A stretch of DNA of 64,000 bases, taken from the NCBI RefSeq assembly GCF_040954835.1, contig NC_090707.1, forward strand, positions 19,486,570 to 19,550,569, read 5' to 3'. Below the pieces are notes generated by a model. That model made no database searches and had not been told where the DNA came from. It saw nothing but the letters and a program-made list of their open reading frames with translations. Shown here in pieces: positions 21,329 through 32,560 of this stretch. How positions within the stretch are numbered: the first letter of the stretch is position 1; the number at the start of each line of letters is the position of its first letter. The stretch comes from Lepisosteus oculatus (Eukaryota; Chordata; Actinopteri; Semionotiformes; Lepisosteidae). Made by a program: the position numbers and the translations under genes.

Positions 21329-24300
21329 CTATATTAAATTAGAGAAAGACAGAGTAGCGTGAAATTAAAAGGACTAGAAGTTTTAACTGATAAATTTCTT
21401 ATTTTTTCCCCAAAAGTGCCTTAATGTGAATAATAGGCTGTATCATACAAGTTTAAAACAGTTTTTTTTTAATATTTTGGTAATCTGTTTTTTCCCCTGT
21501 GAATCAATATTTTAAAACTTTTTGTATATCTTTAAAGATTCCTTGAACCTTGTTGGTATGCAAGCTGCTATACTGAACAAATAAAATTCGTAAATACAGA
21601 ACATTTCAGACATGCACGAAACATTATTCTTCTAATTTTGTCCAGTACACTATGATAACATTTCTGTGAAAATATTGCGTAGAACCTGAAATTATAATCA
21701 CTTCGAAATTATTTTAAGCATTGCATAAGTCTCCTTAAATATTATAAAAATGCAATCCAGTCTTCAATAAAAGTGCTACAGTGTGTCTTGCTGATTGCCA
21801 ACTTGAGGCAGTTCTATGTTTAAAAAAAAAACGATTATTACTTTTTTTATTATCATAGAATACAGATGGAGCTGTGTTAGCATGCACACCTTACAGCTCT
21901 TGAGACCTGGATGTATTTCTGACAGGTGCATTAGCATGTTCTGCATGCATTAGTGTGGAGCTTTGCCAAGTGCTCCAGCTTCACTTGAGTGTACCCTTCA
22001 ATACACTGGTCCTGTCTATAACCCTGCCTTGTGCTCTTATGCTCTCTACTTCCAGGATAGCAAACAGGTGGCCATGAGATATAGTAAGTGGCTTTGTAAT
22101 AACTTAATATCTGGATGGGTGGACTACAAGGTAATTTAGAAGAAAAATGTTTGGTTTTTTTGTCCAGTAAAATTAAAAAAATAATTACCTGCTCGGAATG
22201 GGTTCCCATAAACAATGCCAGACAAAAACCTTCTCAGTCTTCCCACTGAGAATCTTCCAAGAAAGCCTCCAAGCTGCTCACGGATTTGCTCTTTTTCAAA
22301 GCCTCCTGTTGACTCTGATGTGACGCACAGGTCTTACCAAAGCAAAAGAAAAGTTATTTTCAAAACTTTGAAAAAATCTGGCAACACTACATGCCTGATG
22401 ATTGCATCGACTTTTTCAAAGTTACACTGTATATTTTATTACCTATATTAGTGTCACTTTAAAAAAATGCTTTTTTTCTATATTCAAAGATCATTTATTT
22501 GAAACTTAAATGTTAAGTTAAATATTAAAGAGAATAATTAAAATGTCAAGTGAAACTAAGTTAAAATGTTTGAATTCACATTAGAATTAGCTGAATAACT
22601 TACAGTAAGTCACTGTATGAAATAGGCTAAATGTGTACCCACCTGCATTGCAATAAACCCCTGATATTTCTTGAAAGTAAAGTAAAAACAAAGGACAGAA
22701 ACTTAACAGGAGTTATTCATTAAGTCATCAGTCCACGCCAGCTCTAGACAATAGTTGACTGAAAAATCACCTTAAAATATAAATTAGTTTAATCTGCTGC
22801 TTACCAAGGTGACCATCCAATTGTATATATAGTTCAAATATACTAAATGCTATTGTAGTATGAGCTGGGATAACAATGGCTTTGTCACGGCCCTTGTGGT
22901 TCCGGCCATCATCAATCTGAAACTGTTATAAAAAAAAACAATGTGAGATGTGAGCTAGAGCCAGGTTTTTGCAAGGCGTGTGCTGTATGCAAACACTAAT
23001 TGTGGAGTCAACATTCACAATAGAAGGTTTCACAATATCATATAACTTAAATTATTTTTCAGTATAAGCTTAATTTATTAAAATAAAAGGCACTTCGAAC
23101 CTAGAGTACTTTTCACTAAGCAATGTTGTTTAATACTCTTCTATGGGCTAAAAGAAAACATTCACAAACTAAAACTCAGATTTTAGAACTGAATGTCACT
23201 GCTTTGGTACACTATGATTCAAGGTCTTTCAAGAGTTTTTACATTCGTGATTTGTGAACAGGGGAAAATAGATTCACAGTTGATTAATACTGTTGGATAT
23301 GAGTTGTGTGTTTACTCTCATGGTTCTTCCTCGCATTCCTGCATGTACAGTAAGTGAGCACTGACGGGTTGTCCGGATGCTTTCCATAACGACACACAGC
23401 ACTGCTCGCCCGCTGCCCTTTGACTGGCGAATCAGGCAATGTTCAAGGTCCACTTTTCTGAAATGAAAGAAAATATTACAATCATTCCAACCCAAACAAT
23501 TGTGTCAAACAACATTGCATGTTCCCATTGGATAGATTGGGAATTATTCAACTGAAAACCCAACAGTGCATTTTCATTAACAACTTAATCAGTGTTGTGT
23601 AAATTAATGTTAAATGCCAAAAACACCAAGAATATATAGCAATGAAGCCTAGTCAAGGAGGAACGACACTTAGTGTAAAGCTACTGTGAATTTTTGTGGG
23701 ATTAGTACCTGGAACTGAGTTCTCTAAGCAAAGTAGGTACTTCCACCTCATGCTTTGTTACAATTCCAAATGAGGCTTTTACAGCAACAGAGTCTGATCC
23801 ACTTATGTTGAAGCCGACATCATTAATAATGTGGTTTCCCAGTCTGCCATTCAGCGATACATCAGACTTGTCTTCATAATTAAGCAATTGATAAGATGAA
23901 ACACCTATTTTGAGAGGGAAAGAAATCAAGCAATACAGAAATTAGTTTGTTCAATATAATTTCTCTATTGAAGTCTTACAAGTTTTGACATGATATGATA
24001 GGTCTTAGTTTAGACTTTTTTTGTTGGATTAGCTCTTGAGATTTTCCGACTCAATTATAAGTACAACAACGACAGTTTTCCTTTTTGTGAGCAATCAAAA
24101 ATAACAGAAATTGTGATTTCTGTTATAGTGATTATATATTCATAGCATAATGAATCATTTTATGACTCATTTTTTCCATTCCAAAACCTTGCATTTGTTA
24201 ATATATTTAATACTGTATATTCCGTAGTTTTGTTTTTGATTATGTTTTTGCAAATATTACGATTATGTTATTTTATTGTTTACTTATGTTAATGCCTTTA

Positions 24301-24853
24301 TGTAGTAATAATATTACACATACTGTACATCCAACATTTCAGTTATTTGCAGTCTAAAGTTTAGACTTTAGTCTTTGTACTGTATATCGACAGTGTTACA
24401 TTTTTACTTTTTGTACCCTCTATAAAAGTATAGAGAGTGAAGCAGAGCTTTTTATATACTTGTCTTGTACTTGGCATATCAAATAAAATGCAGCTAGGGC
24501 ATCTACTAACATTGCAGTAGTGGTTTTTAAACATAAAACACAAGTAATGGAACTGCTGAGAAAAATATACATATTTTTAAACACACCTTCTTAAACATTT
24601 AACATTTGTCTAAATTTAAATCCCTTTGAATTCTTGACTTACCTGCTGTTATCTCCTTTTCTCCCACAAGTATATCCTTCAAAGAGAAAGGGGTGGAGGA
24701 ATACTTAGTTTTCTTCCAAAAATAAGTCTTCTTTCTCTTGGTTACCAAGCTGAGGGGCTGATATCTGTCTGCTTCACTCAGACTGGGTACAGGAATTAAT
24801 CTTCCTGTATCTCCAACCTGTTTCACAAAGTTTTTTGTAGCTGCTGCAAACAT
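21027..24853 (-). CDS. PJVK: PJVK (pejvakin, DFNB59), gasdermin-family protein
   Basis: Pejvakin is needed in auditory hair cells and neurons; human mutations cause DFNB59 deafness, and roles in stress-induced peroxisome turnover have been reported. Coding exons 24643-24853, 23709-23904, 23316-23457, 22805-22922, 22189-22332 and 21027-21328 join in frame to 370 residues. The N-terminus ([32 protein letters not shown]) and the gasdermin-like region to about residue 225 follow the mammalian protein closely ([39 protein letters not shown]). The C-terminus has a four-cysteine zinc-finger-like motif (Cys327, 330, 343 and 346, in CALCGMG and GCLEC) and ends FDLWHKTMR. Between about 223 and 285 the linker is longer and diverged from the human protein as I recall it (352 residues). 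The ATG follows a 3' splice site at 24861-24860, implying an upstream noncoding exon. The gene is convergent with FKBP7, as in human. Confidence 0.95.
22189..22332 (-). CDS. PJVK: PJVK coding exon 5 (divergent linker)
   Basis: Starts with the conserved [15 protein letters not shown], then continues with [18 protein letters not shown] and [16 protein letters not shown] do not recognise the latter part from mammalian pejvakin. Both splice sites fit, and the frame joins correctly to exons 4 and 6. Confidence 0.88.
22805..22922 (-). CDS. PJVK: PJVK coding exon 4
   Basis: Encodes residues 184-222: [20 protein letters not shown], then [19 protein letters not shown]. The acceptor follows a T-rich run ending in ATAACAG. 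Donor GTAAGC. Confidence 0.92.
23316..23457 (-). CDS. PJVK: PJVK coding exon 3
   Basis: Encodes residues 136-183, with [40 protein letters not shown] and a codon-boundary end at TMR. The donor is GTAAAC. Confidence 0.92.
23709..23904 (-). CDS. PJVK: PJVK coding exon 2
   Basis: Encodes residues 71-135 plus two bases: [19 protein letters not shown] to the TLLRELSS region. The acceptor AG at 23906-23905 and the donor GT at 23708-23707 restore the conserved protein across both junctions. Confidence 0.93.
24643..24853 (-). CDS. PJVK: PJVK coding exon 1
   Basis: Encodes residues 1-70 plus one base. Donor GTAAGT at 24642. An AG at 24861-24860 after a T-run, six bases before the ATG, fits the acceptor of a mostly coding exon 2 with a separate 5' UTR exon upstream. 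Confidence 0.93.
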
Positions 24854-24861
24854 ACTGCTCT

Positions 24862-26839
24862 AAAAAATCAGTTACAGTACATGATCGTTTATTGTATCAA
24901 AGGACCACCAAGTTTTTAAATAGAAATCTTATATTTGTATTAAGCAAACTGATTTTTTCCTACCAATGTGGTTTTAATGTTTCCCTCTTCTCCTAGATGA
25001 ATTTATGATAGAGTCTTACTCTCTTTTGTTTCTCCTTCCATCACAATGAATAATGGATTAAGACTGTAAAAGGATAAGGGATGCCCTTTGAACTTTGCTA
25101 ATGTAATTATATACTTTTGCCCTACTTCCCAACAAGTACTGTACATGTTTTATAATTCCTAAAAAAAAAATATTTAATGTGTTCTTCTGTTGTATATTTG
25201 TACTCAGTTTTTTCTGTCTTATATTACTCACCCTATATTACCCTTTTTATTTTCTAAGTACATTAACAGTTACTATCACCCAAAAACACAACGAAAGCAA
25301 CATCCGCAGCAACAAAAGGTACTTCCAAGGGTCATAATGAATTCCTGAGGGTCAGCTGTCCTTTCAGGTGATGAGGAGAGGGCGTTAGAAAGTCTTGGTG
25401 TTACAGAGAAGGACAGCAATGCATTGAAGGGGGATGCCACACAGTCCAATTTCCCCAGTCTCCGTTTGGGCTATATTGGGAGTCCTCCTTTACACTGTAC
25501 TATGTTCCCCTTTGGTCAGTATTGACTCACCAGGCCTGTTTCATTGCCTCCGAGTATTAAACGTCTCTGCATGGTACCTCCATTCCTCTACCAAGTGTCC
25601 CTCAGTGTGCAGTTCCTGGGCCAATCTCCTCTGTGGTTTCGCAGGCTGCGGCTTTCCTTACGCTGCCTGTATGGTGTTGAGGGACTCATCAGGAGGAGAG
25701 AGCTCCCTCTATTCAGGCTCAGATCTTTTTATCCCCTTCATAAGCCGTTTCCCCCTCAGTAGTTTCCCCATTGTCTCTGTCATTGGCAGGTGTGATCAGG
25801 ACATTGCCAGGTGGAAGCTTGGGTCGTTTGAGAACTGGAAGTCCTACAGTAGGTGTCGTGGGCACTTATCATTTCTTTGTTTGCTTTACTGCTCCCCCAC
25901 CCCTCTGCCCAAGGTATGACAAATGGGCTCATACTTCCATGCGTCAGTATCTAATTGTTTCCTGGATGATCTGGGAGTGACCATTCTTGCTAATTTTTGC
26001 CTGCTCCACTGTCACATTGACACAATCCTGGCCACCAACATAACCTGATTAATCACAGCCGGCTACTACTTCAATGTCCCACATCCTGCGACAGATACAG
26101 TAGCATGTATCACCTGAATCTTTATTAATTCTGGAAAATAGTTTAATACATTTGAAAACATATCTGCTTTTAATAAATGATGTTAACATTTTTTAAATGC
26201 TGCTGCATAATGGCTTTTTAATACTTTTTAAATTGTTACACTAGATGTTATAATCACATGCATAATGTTTTACAGGAACATGGGCAAAGGACATAATGTG
26301 TGCATAAGAGGTCATAATATTCCTGAGGATAGCATTCCTATGGTTTCAGCTTGCCTTTACTGTGCTTTACTACAGTGGACCAATAAAATGCCTTGATAAA
26401 GCACTAAATGTTGCTCAGGTAATGTCTACCATAATTCTTCAGTATTCTCAAAGGCCAGAGTAAATATGCACACTGAAGGCATACTAAAACCTTGGGCTTT
26501 TACTTTTACACTAAAACTACACTTTCATCTCTAAAAATTATGTCAAATAATCTTTTATTGTGTTTTTATGCATTTACTGTCTCTCCTCAATACTCCAAGT
26601 ACACATCATTCCATGTTTCTTTAAGTCCACTGTAGTTACATTTCAACATTCATGGTTCATATTGTGTATTTAATACCAGTAATACACACAAAAATAAGAA
26701 CAACACACAAAATGTGATTTCACATATTGATACTAATGATATTAGGCTGAGAGAATCAGAAACCATTTAGGGAAATATTTAAAGCACCTGTACAAAACTT
26801 TAAAAGTTAAGACCGTGAGGAAAATTATCTATTTGTTAT
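24862..26839. other. Upstream of PJVK, with a GC-richer island
   Basis: In human, PRKRA diverges from PJVK here, but no dsRNA-binding-domain exon was recognised. About 25330-26100 is visibly GC-richer than its surroundings and contains a 161-codon plus-strand frame (25434-25919) with no domain I can name. It may be an old repeat. The PJVK 5' UTR exon and promoter probably lie in this stretch but cannot be placed. Confidence 0.4.
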
Positions 26840-27115
26840 GTTACAAGATTTAAATTTTCCCCACATAGACTGGGATAGTACAATTGGGAACACAGATGAA
26901 ATACAGATTAAATAGTTGATATGATGAATGACTGCTTTCATTCCAAGCTTATCAGAGCCTCAACAAGAGAAAGTGTTTGCATTGATCTGATCTTATCAAG
27001 TGACTTAGCTAGAGGTAGCAAGACAGAAGTAATAAATGCTTTGGAAAATAATGACCACAACATAATCACTTTTGAGGTGAAACTAGATGGTTTTAGAAAA
27101 GATCTATAATTTTAG
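26830..27115 (+). mobile_element. CR1-like LINE endonuclease-domain fragment
   Basis: The plus-strand reading LQDLNFPHIDWDSTIGN is followed, after a stop and short gap, by MMNDCFHSKLIRASTRESVC, then IDLILSS and NNDHNIITFEVKL. These match the apurinic-type endonuclease of CR1/L2 retroposons (DFNxPxIDW, EPTRGxxxLDLVL, SDHxxxxF). The internal stop shows it is dead. Confidence 0.7.
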
Positions 27116-27480
27116 ATGGACAGACTTTACAATAATGAGATAGATCTTAAAAGATTTGAGCAAATTAACTAGGCAATTAATAGAAAAAAATGACCGCACT
27201 TCAGAAGCATGGTACTAGAGGCACAAATAAATCATATCATATCAATTCAAAAGAAATTACAGTCTAGAAGATGTTGACCTAAATGACTAAACAATTTATA
27301 TATACTATATGTTAACAGCAAGTTTGTTTCTTGAAAATGCATGCATTACATCACAATGTAAACTATATCACTACAGTACAAAAAGCTTTAATATTTAGAT
27401 AGTTGTTTGTCTTGTGAACTGCAGGTACAGAAATAAAGGCAGATACATTACCCAGAAAATGGGAATGACCTATGCCCTCA
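27116..27480. other. AT-rich spacer, nothing recognised
   Basis: Continues from the LINE fragment; possibly decayed element sequence. Confidence 0.4.
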
Positions 27481-27499
27481 GTCATGTGACCAGCTGGAA

Positions 27500-28060
27500 G
27501 AAGACATTTAGTCATGTGACAATGTAAAGACCAGGAAGTGGACTCAAGTCAGAGAATGGACCTAGATGATGGAGGTGATCTTCCAGTGAGACTGGTCCCA
27601 GAATCACTAAAGGAGAGTGTATTACCTGCCTGGCCTGAAACAGAGAGAGATGACCTTGGACATGAGAGGGATTATGTGGAAGACTGGTCACTGCCACTTT
27701 GCCAAGAGCCCAGGCTTGGGCTGTCAGATGAGGAAGACTACCAGAAATTCCCAATTTAGGGAAAAAGGAGGCAGAGTTGTCAGAGGTCATAGCAACTAAA
27801 GAAAACAGGGGAAAGGCTGTTTTGTCCCTTAGCATTGAAAGAATAGGTGGTGATATATGGTACATTGTTCCCAGAAGGGGGAGCACTAACAAAATCACAA
27901 AGAGACTGATGGAGGCCATCTCAGGGTGGACCTGAGATGAGAGAATGGCTGCCACCAGAGATGGTGGATAATGTGCACTTACTGTATGAATCCAGCCATC
28001 TAAAAATATGCGAGGTATCAGTCGGTATACAAGTCTATGTATCCCAGACAACACTACTTC
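27500..28060. other. GC-richer island with broken charged reading frames
   Basis: Distinct in composition from the AT-rich flanks. Plus-strand frame 27557-27759 reads acidic, proline-containing protein-like sequence (LPAWPETERDDLGHERDYVE). The antisense strand is open for 180 codons (27512-28054) but hydrophobic and unlike a known family. Probably the remnant of an unidentified mobile element. Confidence 0.35.
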
Positions 28061-31000
28061 ATGGCTTTTCTTTATTTTTTAGAACCATCTGATGCAAGAC
28101 TGCACTATTCTTTAAAACTGCCTGGTGGTGCAGGACCATAGCTGAAAGCGATTGTTAGACAAATCATAAAACAATGGTGTAAGTAATGGCATGTAGCTGA
28201 AGGTTTGACTACATGAATGACGCTAATACTCTATTGTAGTTGATGAACAGTATAGATATCTGTGGATATTCCTTCAAGGTGTTCTTTACAGCATGTGGTA
28301 CATCAGGAAATTTTTTTCCAAATTTTTTTGTCCATGTATTCAGCTCATGTTATCAAATTAATAAAAAAAACTACTAGGAAGACACTACCTGTTCCATTTT
28401 AAATAGACTTTTTAATATGTAGAATGAATAAGTCATTTTCACAAAATCCAAAAGTATTGTAAATATTTGTTTTTTGTCTTTGTCTCCTAATGCCAGAGCA
28501 AATTGTCCAAATATATATGAAGCCTGAGGGAGGTCCTGCAGGACAGCTTGATTGCAAGCCAGATTACAACATCAGTGTGAAATACTATGTAATGATTTCT
28601 GAAATTCAGTAGAAAATATCTTATTTTTTTACTTTTTTTTACTAGCTGCTAACAGAAACCAAACTAGATGTATCACGATCCATTAGCGGTTGCCCAGCTC
28701 ACAGAAGCATTTCACACTATTTTGCATCAACATTTCTAGTGGGGATGTACCAACTTAAACTTAGAAAAAGCTTTCTGTTTGTGCCTCTTTATGCATCAAG
28801 AATTATAAAAGGGCTGTGGCCCACCCCCATTATCCCAACTACTACGAGACAATAGCAATACTGTAATTAAAATAATTGTTGTTTAAAATATAGTGCACTC
28901 AAAATTAAGTTACTACATTTTTTTAATTAAGTAAGGCTTTTTGTCCATACATTATAATGAGACTGATGCTCTTCTTGTATTAGCTATTGTGAGTTTGCTC
29001 AGTTACTGCAATCGTGGCTAGAGGGCAGTATAAGAACATTTATTTGTACGTACAGCCTGTAGTGCATGTAAACAATGTTAGAAGTAGATAATAGCTAAAA
29101 GAAACAGATTACATCCCATGAAAACTTAAGTTTTATGGGGTTTTAAAACATTAAGTTTTAAATATATTGTATTATGGGTAGCACTTTACAATAAGGTTGC
29201 AAGATATTTATTGTCTCATTTTTATTGTTTTTATTTTTATTGTTATTATTTAATTGTTTCAGGTAATGAAAAAATCCTTGTGTACTGTCAATGTAAAAGA
29301 ATCATATAAATAAAAAAAATGTCTTGGACAAAATATATTTTTTATAATAATATAGTTATAATATATAATATAGTTTTTTATAATATGAAAGTGTCGCCTT
29401 AAAGACGTTAGGATTAAAGTTGAACTTGGTATAGTGTATATAAAAACCATAAAAATACTGTTATTGTTTAGAACAACAGAATAAACAGTAAGATTCATTA
29501 GGTGCAGCTGAATAGCACCTAGATTCCCAGATTTGTAATAGAAACAAAGGTAAAAATTAGTATCACAGACTTTCCTGTTTTACATTGTGGTAGATTATTC
29601 TTTATTATATAACCATTTAACAAAAAACACAGTCCAGTAACAGAAATCTGGAATACAGATTACATAGAATCTTAAAGGTTTTAGGTGGTGGATGCAAACA
29701 TTAGGATCACAAAAAAACAACAACAGAATGTTAAGCACAAAATGTAACAGCAATCAAAAACCAAAAACTATCAACATGTGCATTGTTAAAGAACTGGGTT
29801 TCCTTTTCATTTTACATGTGAACTTCTTTTTTACACAAACTCAACTTATAAACGTCTTGTATAATATATTTCAGACCAAGAAACATAGTGATTTACAATT
29901 AATAATTGTCCTGTTACGATCCAGTGTGCAGACAGAAACTAAACATTTCAACATCTGGATACAATGTGAGTTATCTATGACTAAGTCTGGAAATATGAAA
30001 GCGAGGCACTGGGGTACAAGCTCTCTTGTAAACTTTAGCCAGTTTAAATTTATTTTCTACTCCTTGTCAAGAACTCATATAAAAACTTCCTGCTATAGTC
30101 TCATTAAACACCTTTTAACATCAGATTGGGCAGGACATGTCAGCTTTACATTACTGGATCAGGCCACTCCTTTTGTCTATTTGATTTCCCCTTTGAATAT
30201 CTGAGGAATGATAAATGTATTTAAAGTTAGGAACTCACCTTTTCTTTGATGTACTGCAAACCATCTGTGAAGTTTTTGAAAAGTTTACAGAACAAAAGAA
30301 GGAGAGTTGGACTTCTGTAAGGGTAAAGGACTTTTTTGTCTTTAAGAATGAAGAAGATCATTTTTATGTATCATTTTTTCCCTATCTCCATATAAGGTGT
30401 ATTTATATATCCTACATAATCTTGGTAGTATTTCAATTTAGTGAATAAATAGAGAAATGTTAACAGCATGAATATATATCTACTACTTGTACTATTAAAC
30501 CAGAAAAACCCTTATAATTATTTTTCTTTTCATCTTAAAAATGTTATTCAATGTTCAATTGAACAGTCAAATGGCAACTTGATAAGAACAAAACTGGTAT
30601 TTTTTAGACAACAAATTCAGTCACTGGCTAACAGTTTGTACTTGTAATCATTTAGTCTGATAATTTGAAGTTGTAGTACAGTATATCCTGCTACAGTGCT
30701 GTATGTCTTCTTCCTTACCTTCTTCAGAATAATAAATAATTTCCTAAATTCTCACTATAATGTGTACACTTTTTTTGGTTTTGTGTTCAAAAATATATTT
30801 TTTTGTTCAAAGAGAAAATCTTTAAGAATAAAGAACAGAGTTCCAAGCACTACATATTTACATTCCCAGAAGAACACCAGCAAATCTACATGAAACACAT
30901 GGGCCTCCTTGTCCTTAATGGTTTTTTCCTACAGAAAGGAATGATGCAGCTGGCTTTTGTCAACTGTCCTGTGTGATGTAAATACTGGTCGACTGCCAGA

Positions 31001-32129
31001 TTCCAACCCATATCTGATGGGTATATGCTCCCCTAAGGGGTTAAGTACACAAAACTGGCCATCAGATGATTAAAGACCTTTCTGTTTCTTTTTACAAAGC
31101 TTCTTCAAGACAATCATAAAAGAAGCAAAGCTGGAACTCAAAAAAATATTGTGGGTTAAATCCTGTACCTCTTTCTAAATGTCAGTTTGGGTTAAAAAAA
31201 AGAAAATATTTTATTTAAAGGATTGTAATAAAGAAACTTTATTACGAAAAAAATCTTACTCGTACAGTTTCATCAGTATTCCTTTACAGACTTGAGGAAA
31301 CTAGAGCTTTGAGAAATTGCAAAGAGTGAAAATGATTAACAAATATCTAGAGCACAGGGACAAAAAATCTGGTTAGTTAAAAGTAGCACTCAAAAATATA
31401 ATATGAAACTGCAATATTAAAAATAATTTAAGATAAATCTAAAGATATTAGGAGTTAAATTATTAGGAACATACACTAGTATTTGGATAAATTGTCCAAA
31501 AATACAATGACACTCTGGGGAAAGCAACAAAATCATTGTGAATCTACAAATCTAAATACTGAAAATACTTGATCAGAATATTTGAACAGAATTCAGGAAC
31601 ATAGGCTTGCTCTGTCACATGTGTTTGAGTTTTTTAAAGGTCTGCATAAAAGCCTATAGTTTATGTTTGGATTTTTATTACATACCTGTAGCTGTGCACA
31701 ACAAGGAAAGTCTGTATTTGCATTAACGGTCCCTGAGGCCTGTTTTCTCTTTGTCAATCTCCTACAATTTATTGTCCCACTGAAGTGTCATTTGCAAACT
31801 ACATCTCTTCCACTTATTGAGAAGTGATAGTTAATGTTAATTCTTTCTGACAGACTACCATATGTCTCCATGTGTAGGTGGGGAGTATGGCAGTTTTTTA
31901 CAGAAAGAAAAAAATACTTAGAAAACATGTTTGTTTGTCTCCTAACCCATATTTATGTACACATCAGGCCAAATGTTCTCAAAAACTGGCTATAAAAAGA
32001 AAATTAAAGACAGTTTACAACGGACACCAAAACATTCCCAAGTTTCATATCCTGAATCGTGTAGTGAAAGTAATGTCAGACAGTTTATGTCTGTTCCTAC
32101 ATTTAATATTTTTTTATTTTCATAATTAG
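28061..32129. other. AT-rich intergenic DNA, nothing recognised
   Basis: No exon or repeat identified. A 170-codon plus-strand frame at 29692-30204 has low-complexity AT-driven composition and no recognisable motif. Confidence 0.45.
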
Positions 32130-32560
32130 GGTTAATTGAGGTCAAAGGATATCATCCATCTATTTTTTTAAAGTACCCAGTGTATTGGCTTCAACAACAC
32201 AGCTGAGTAGCCTGTTCCACACTCTCACTACCCTTTGGATAAATAAAAGCCTCCTCTTCCACATTTGTGCCCTCTAGATCATGTTTCTCTGTTAATTCGG
32301 AATTTGCTAAGACTCTGTCAGTGCTTTCAAGAGTTCTTAATCTTCTCAATCAAAACCAAAAAGGCTCACCCTGTCAGTGTAGGACATTCCCTTATGCCAT
32401 GGAATGTATCTGGATGTTTTTCTCTAGGCTGAATCCAGAGCAGCAATATGTTTTCTATAATGTCGTGAACACAATACTACACAAAATTCAAAACGAAGCT
32501 TTACTAGAGCAGGTGCTTACCCCTTATCTAGAAGGTGTAAATTATTTGTCACAACTAAGT
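32130..32560 (-). mobile_element. CR1-like LINE 3' fragment (minus strand)
   Basis: The plus strand is the complement of the familiar CR1 3' coding/UTR region: GGTCAAAGGATATCATCC, GGCTTCAACAACACAGCTGA, CTTGTTCCACAC-like, then GCTGAATCCAGAGCAGCAAT. A related minus-strand copy is at 55920-56510. An open frame inside it (32267-32662) is an antisense artefact. Confidence 0.75.

Noticed and set aside
25434-25919. Possible tyrosine-recombinase-like end (DQDIARWKLGSFENWKSYSR) suggesting a DIRS element
   Set aside because: The resemblance is limited to a few residues, and nothing upstream matches a recombinase or reverse transcriptase.
27512-28054. 180-codon minus-strand frame
   Set aside because: Hydrophobic and proline-rich with no recognisable domain or splice context; more likely the complement of an old repeat than a gene.
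29692-30204. 170-codon plus-strand frame
   Set aside because: AT-driven composition and no motif; long chance frames are expected in 64 kb on six frames.
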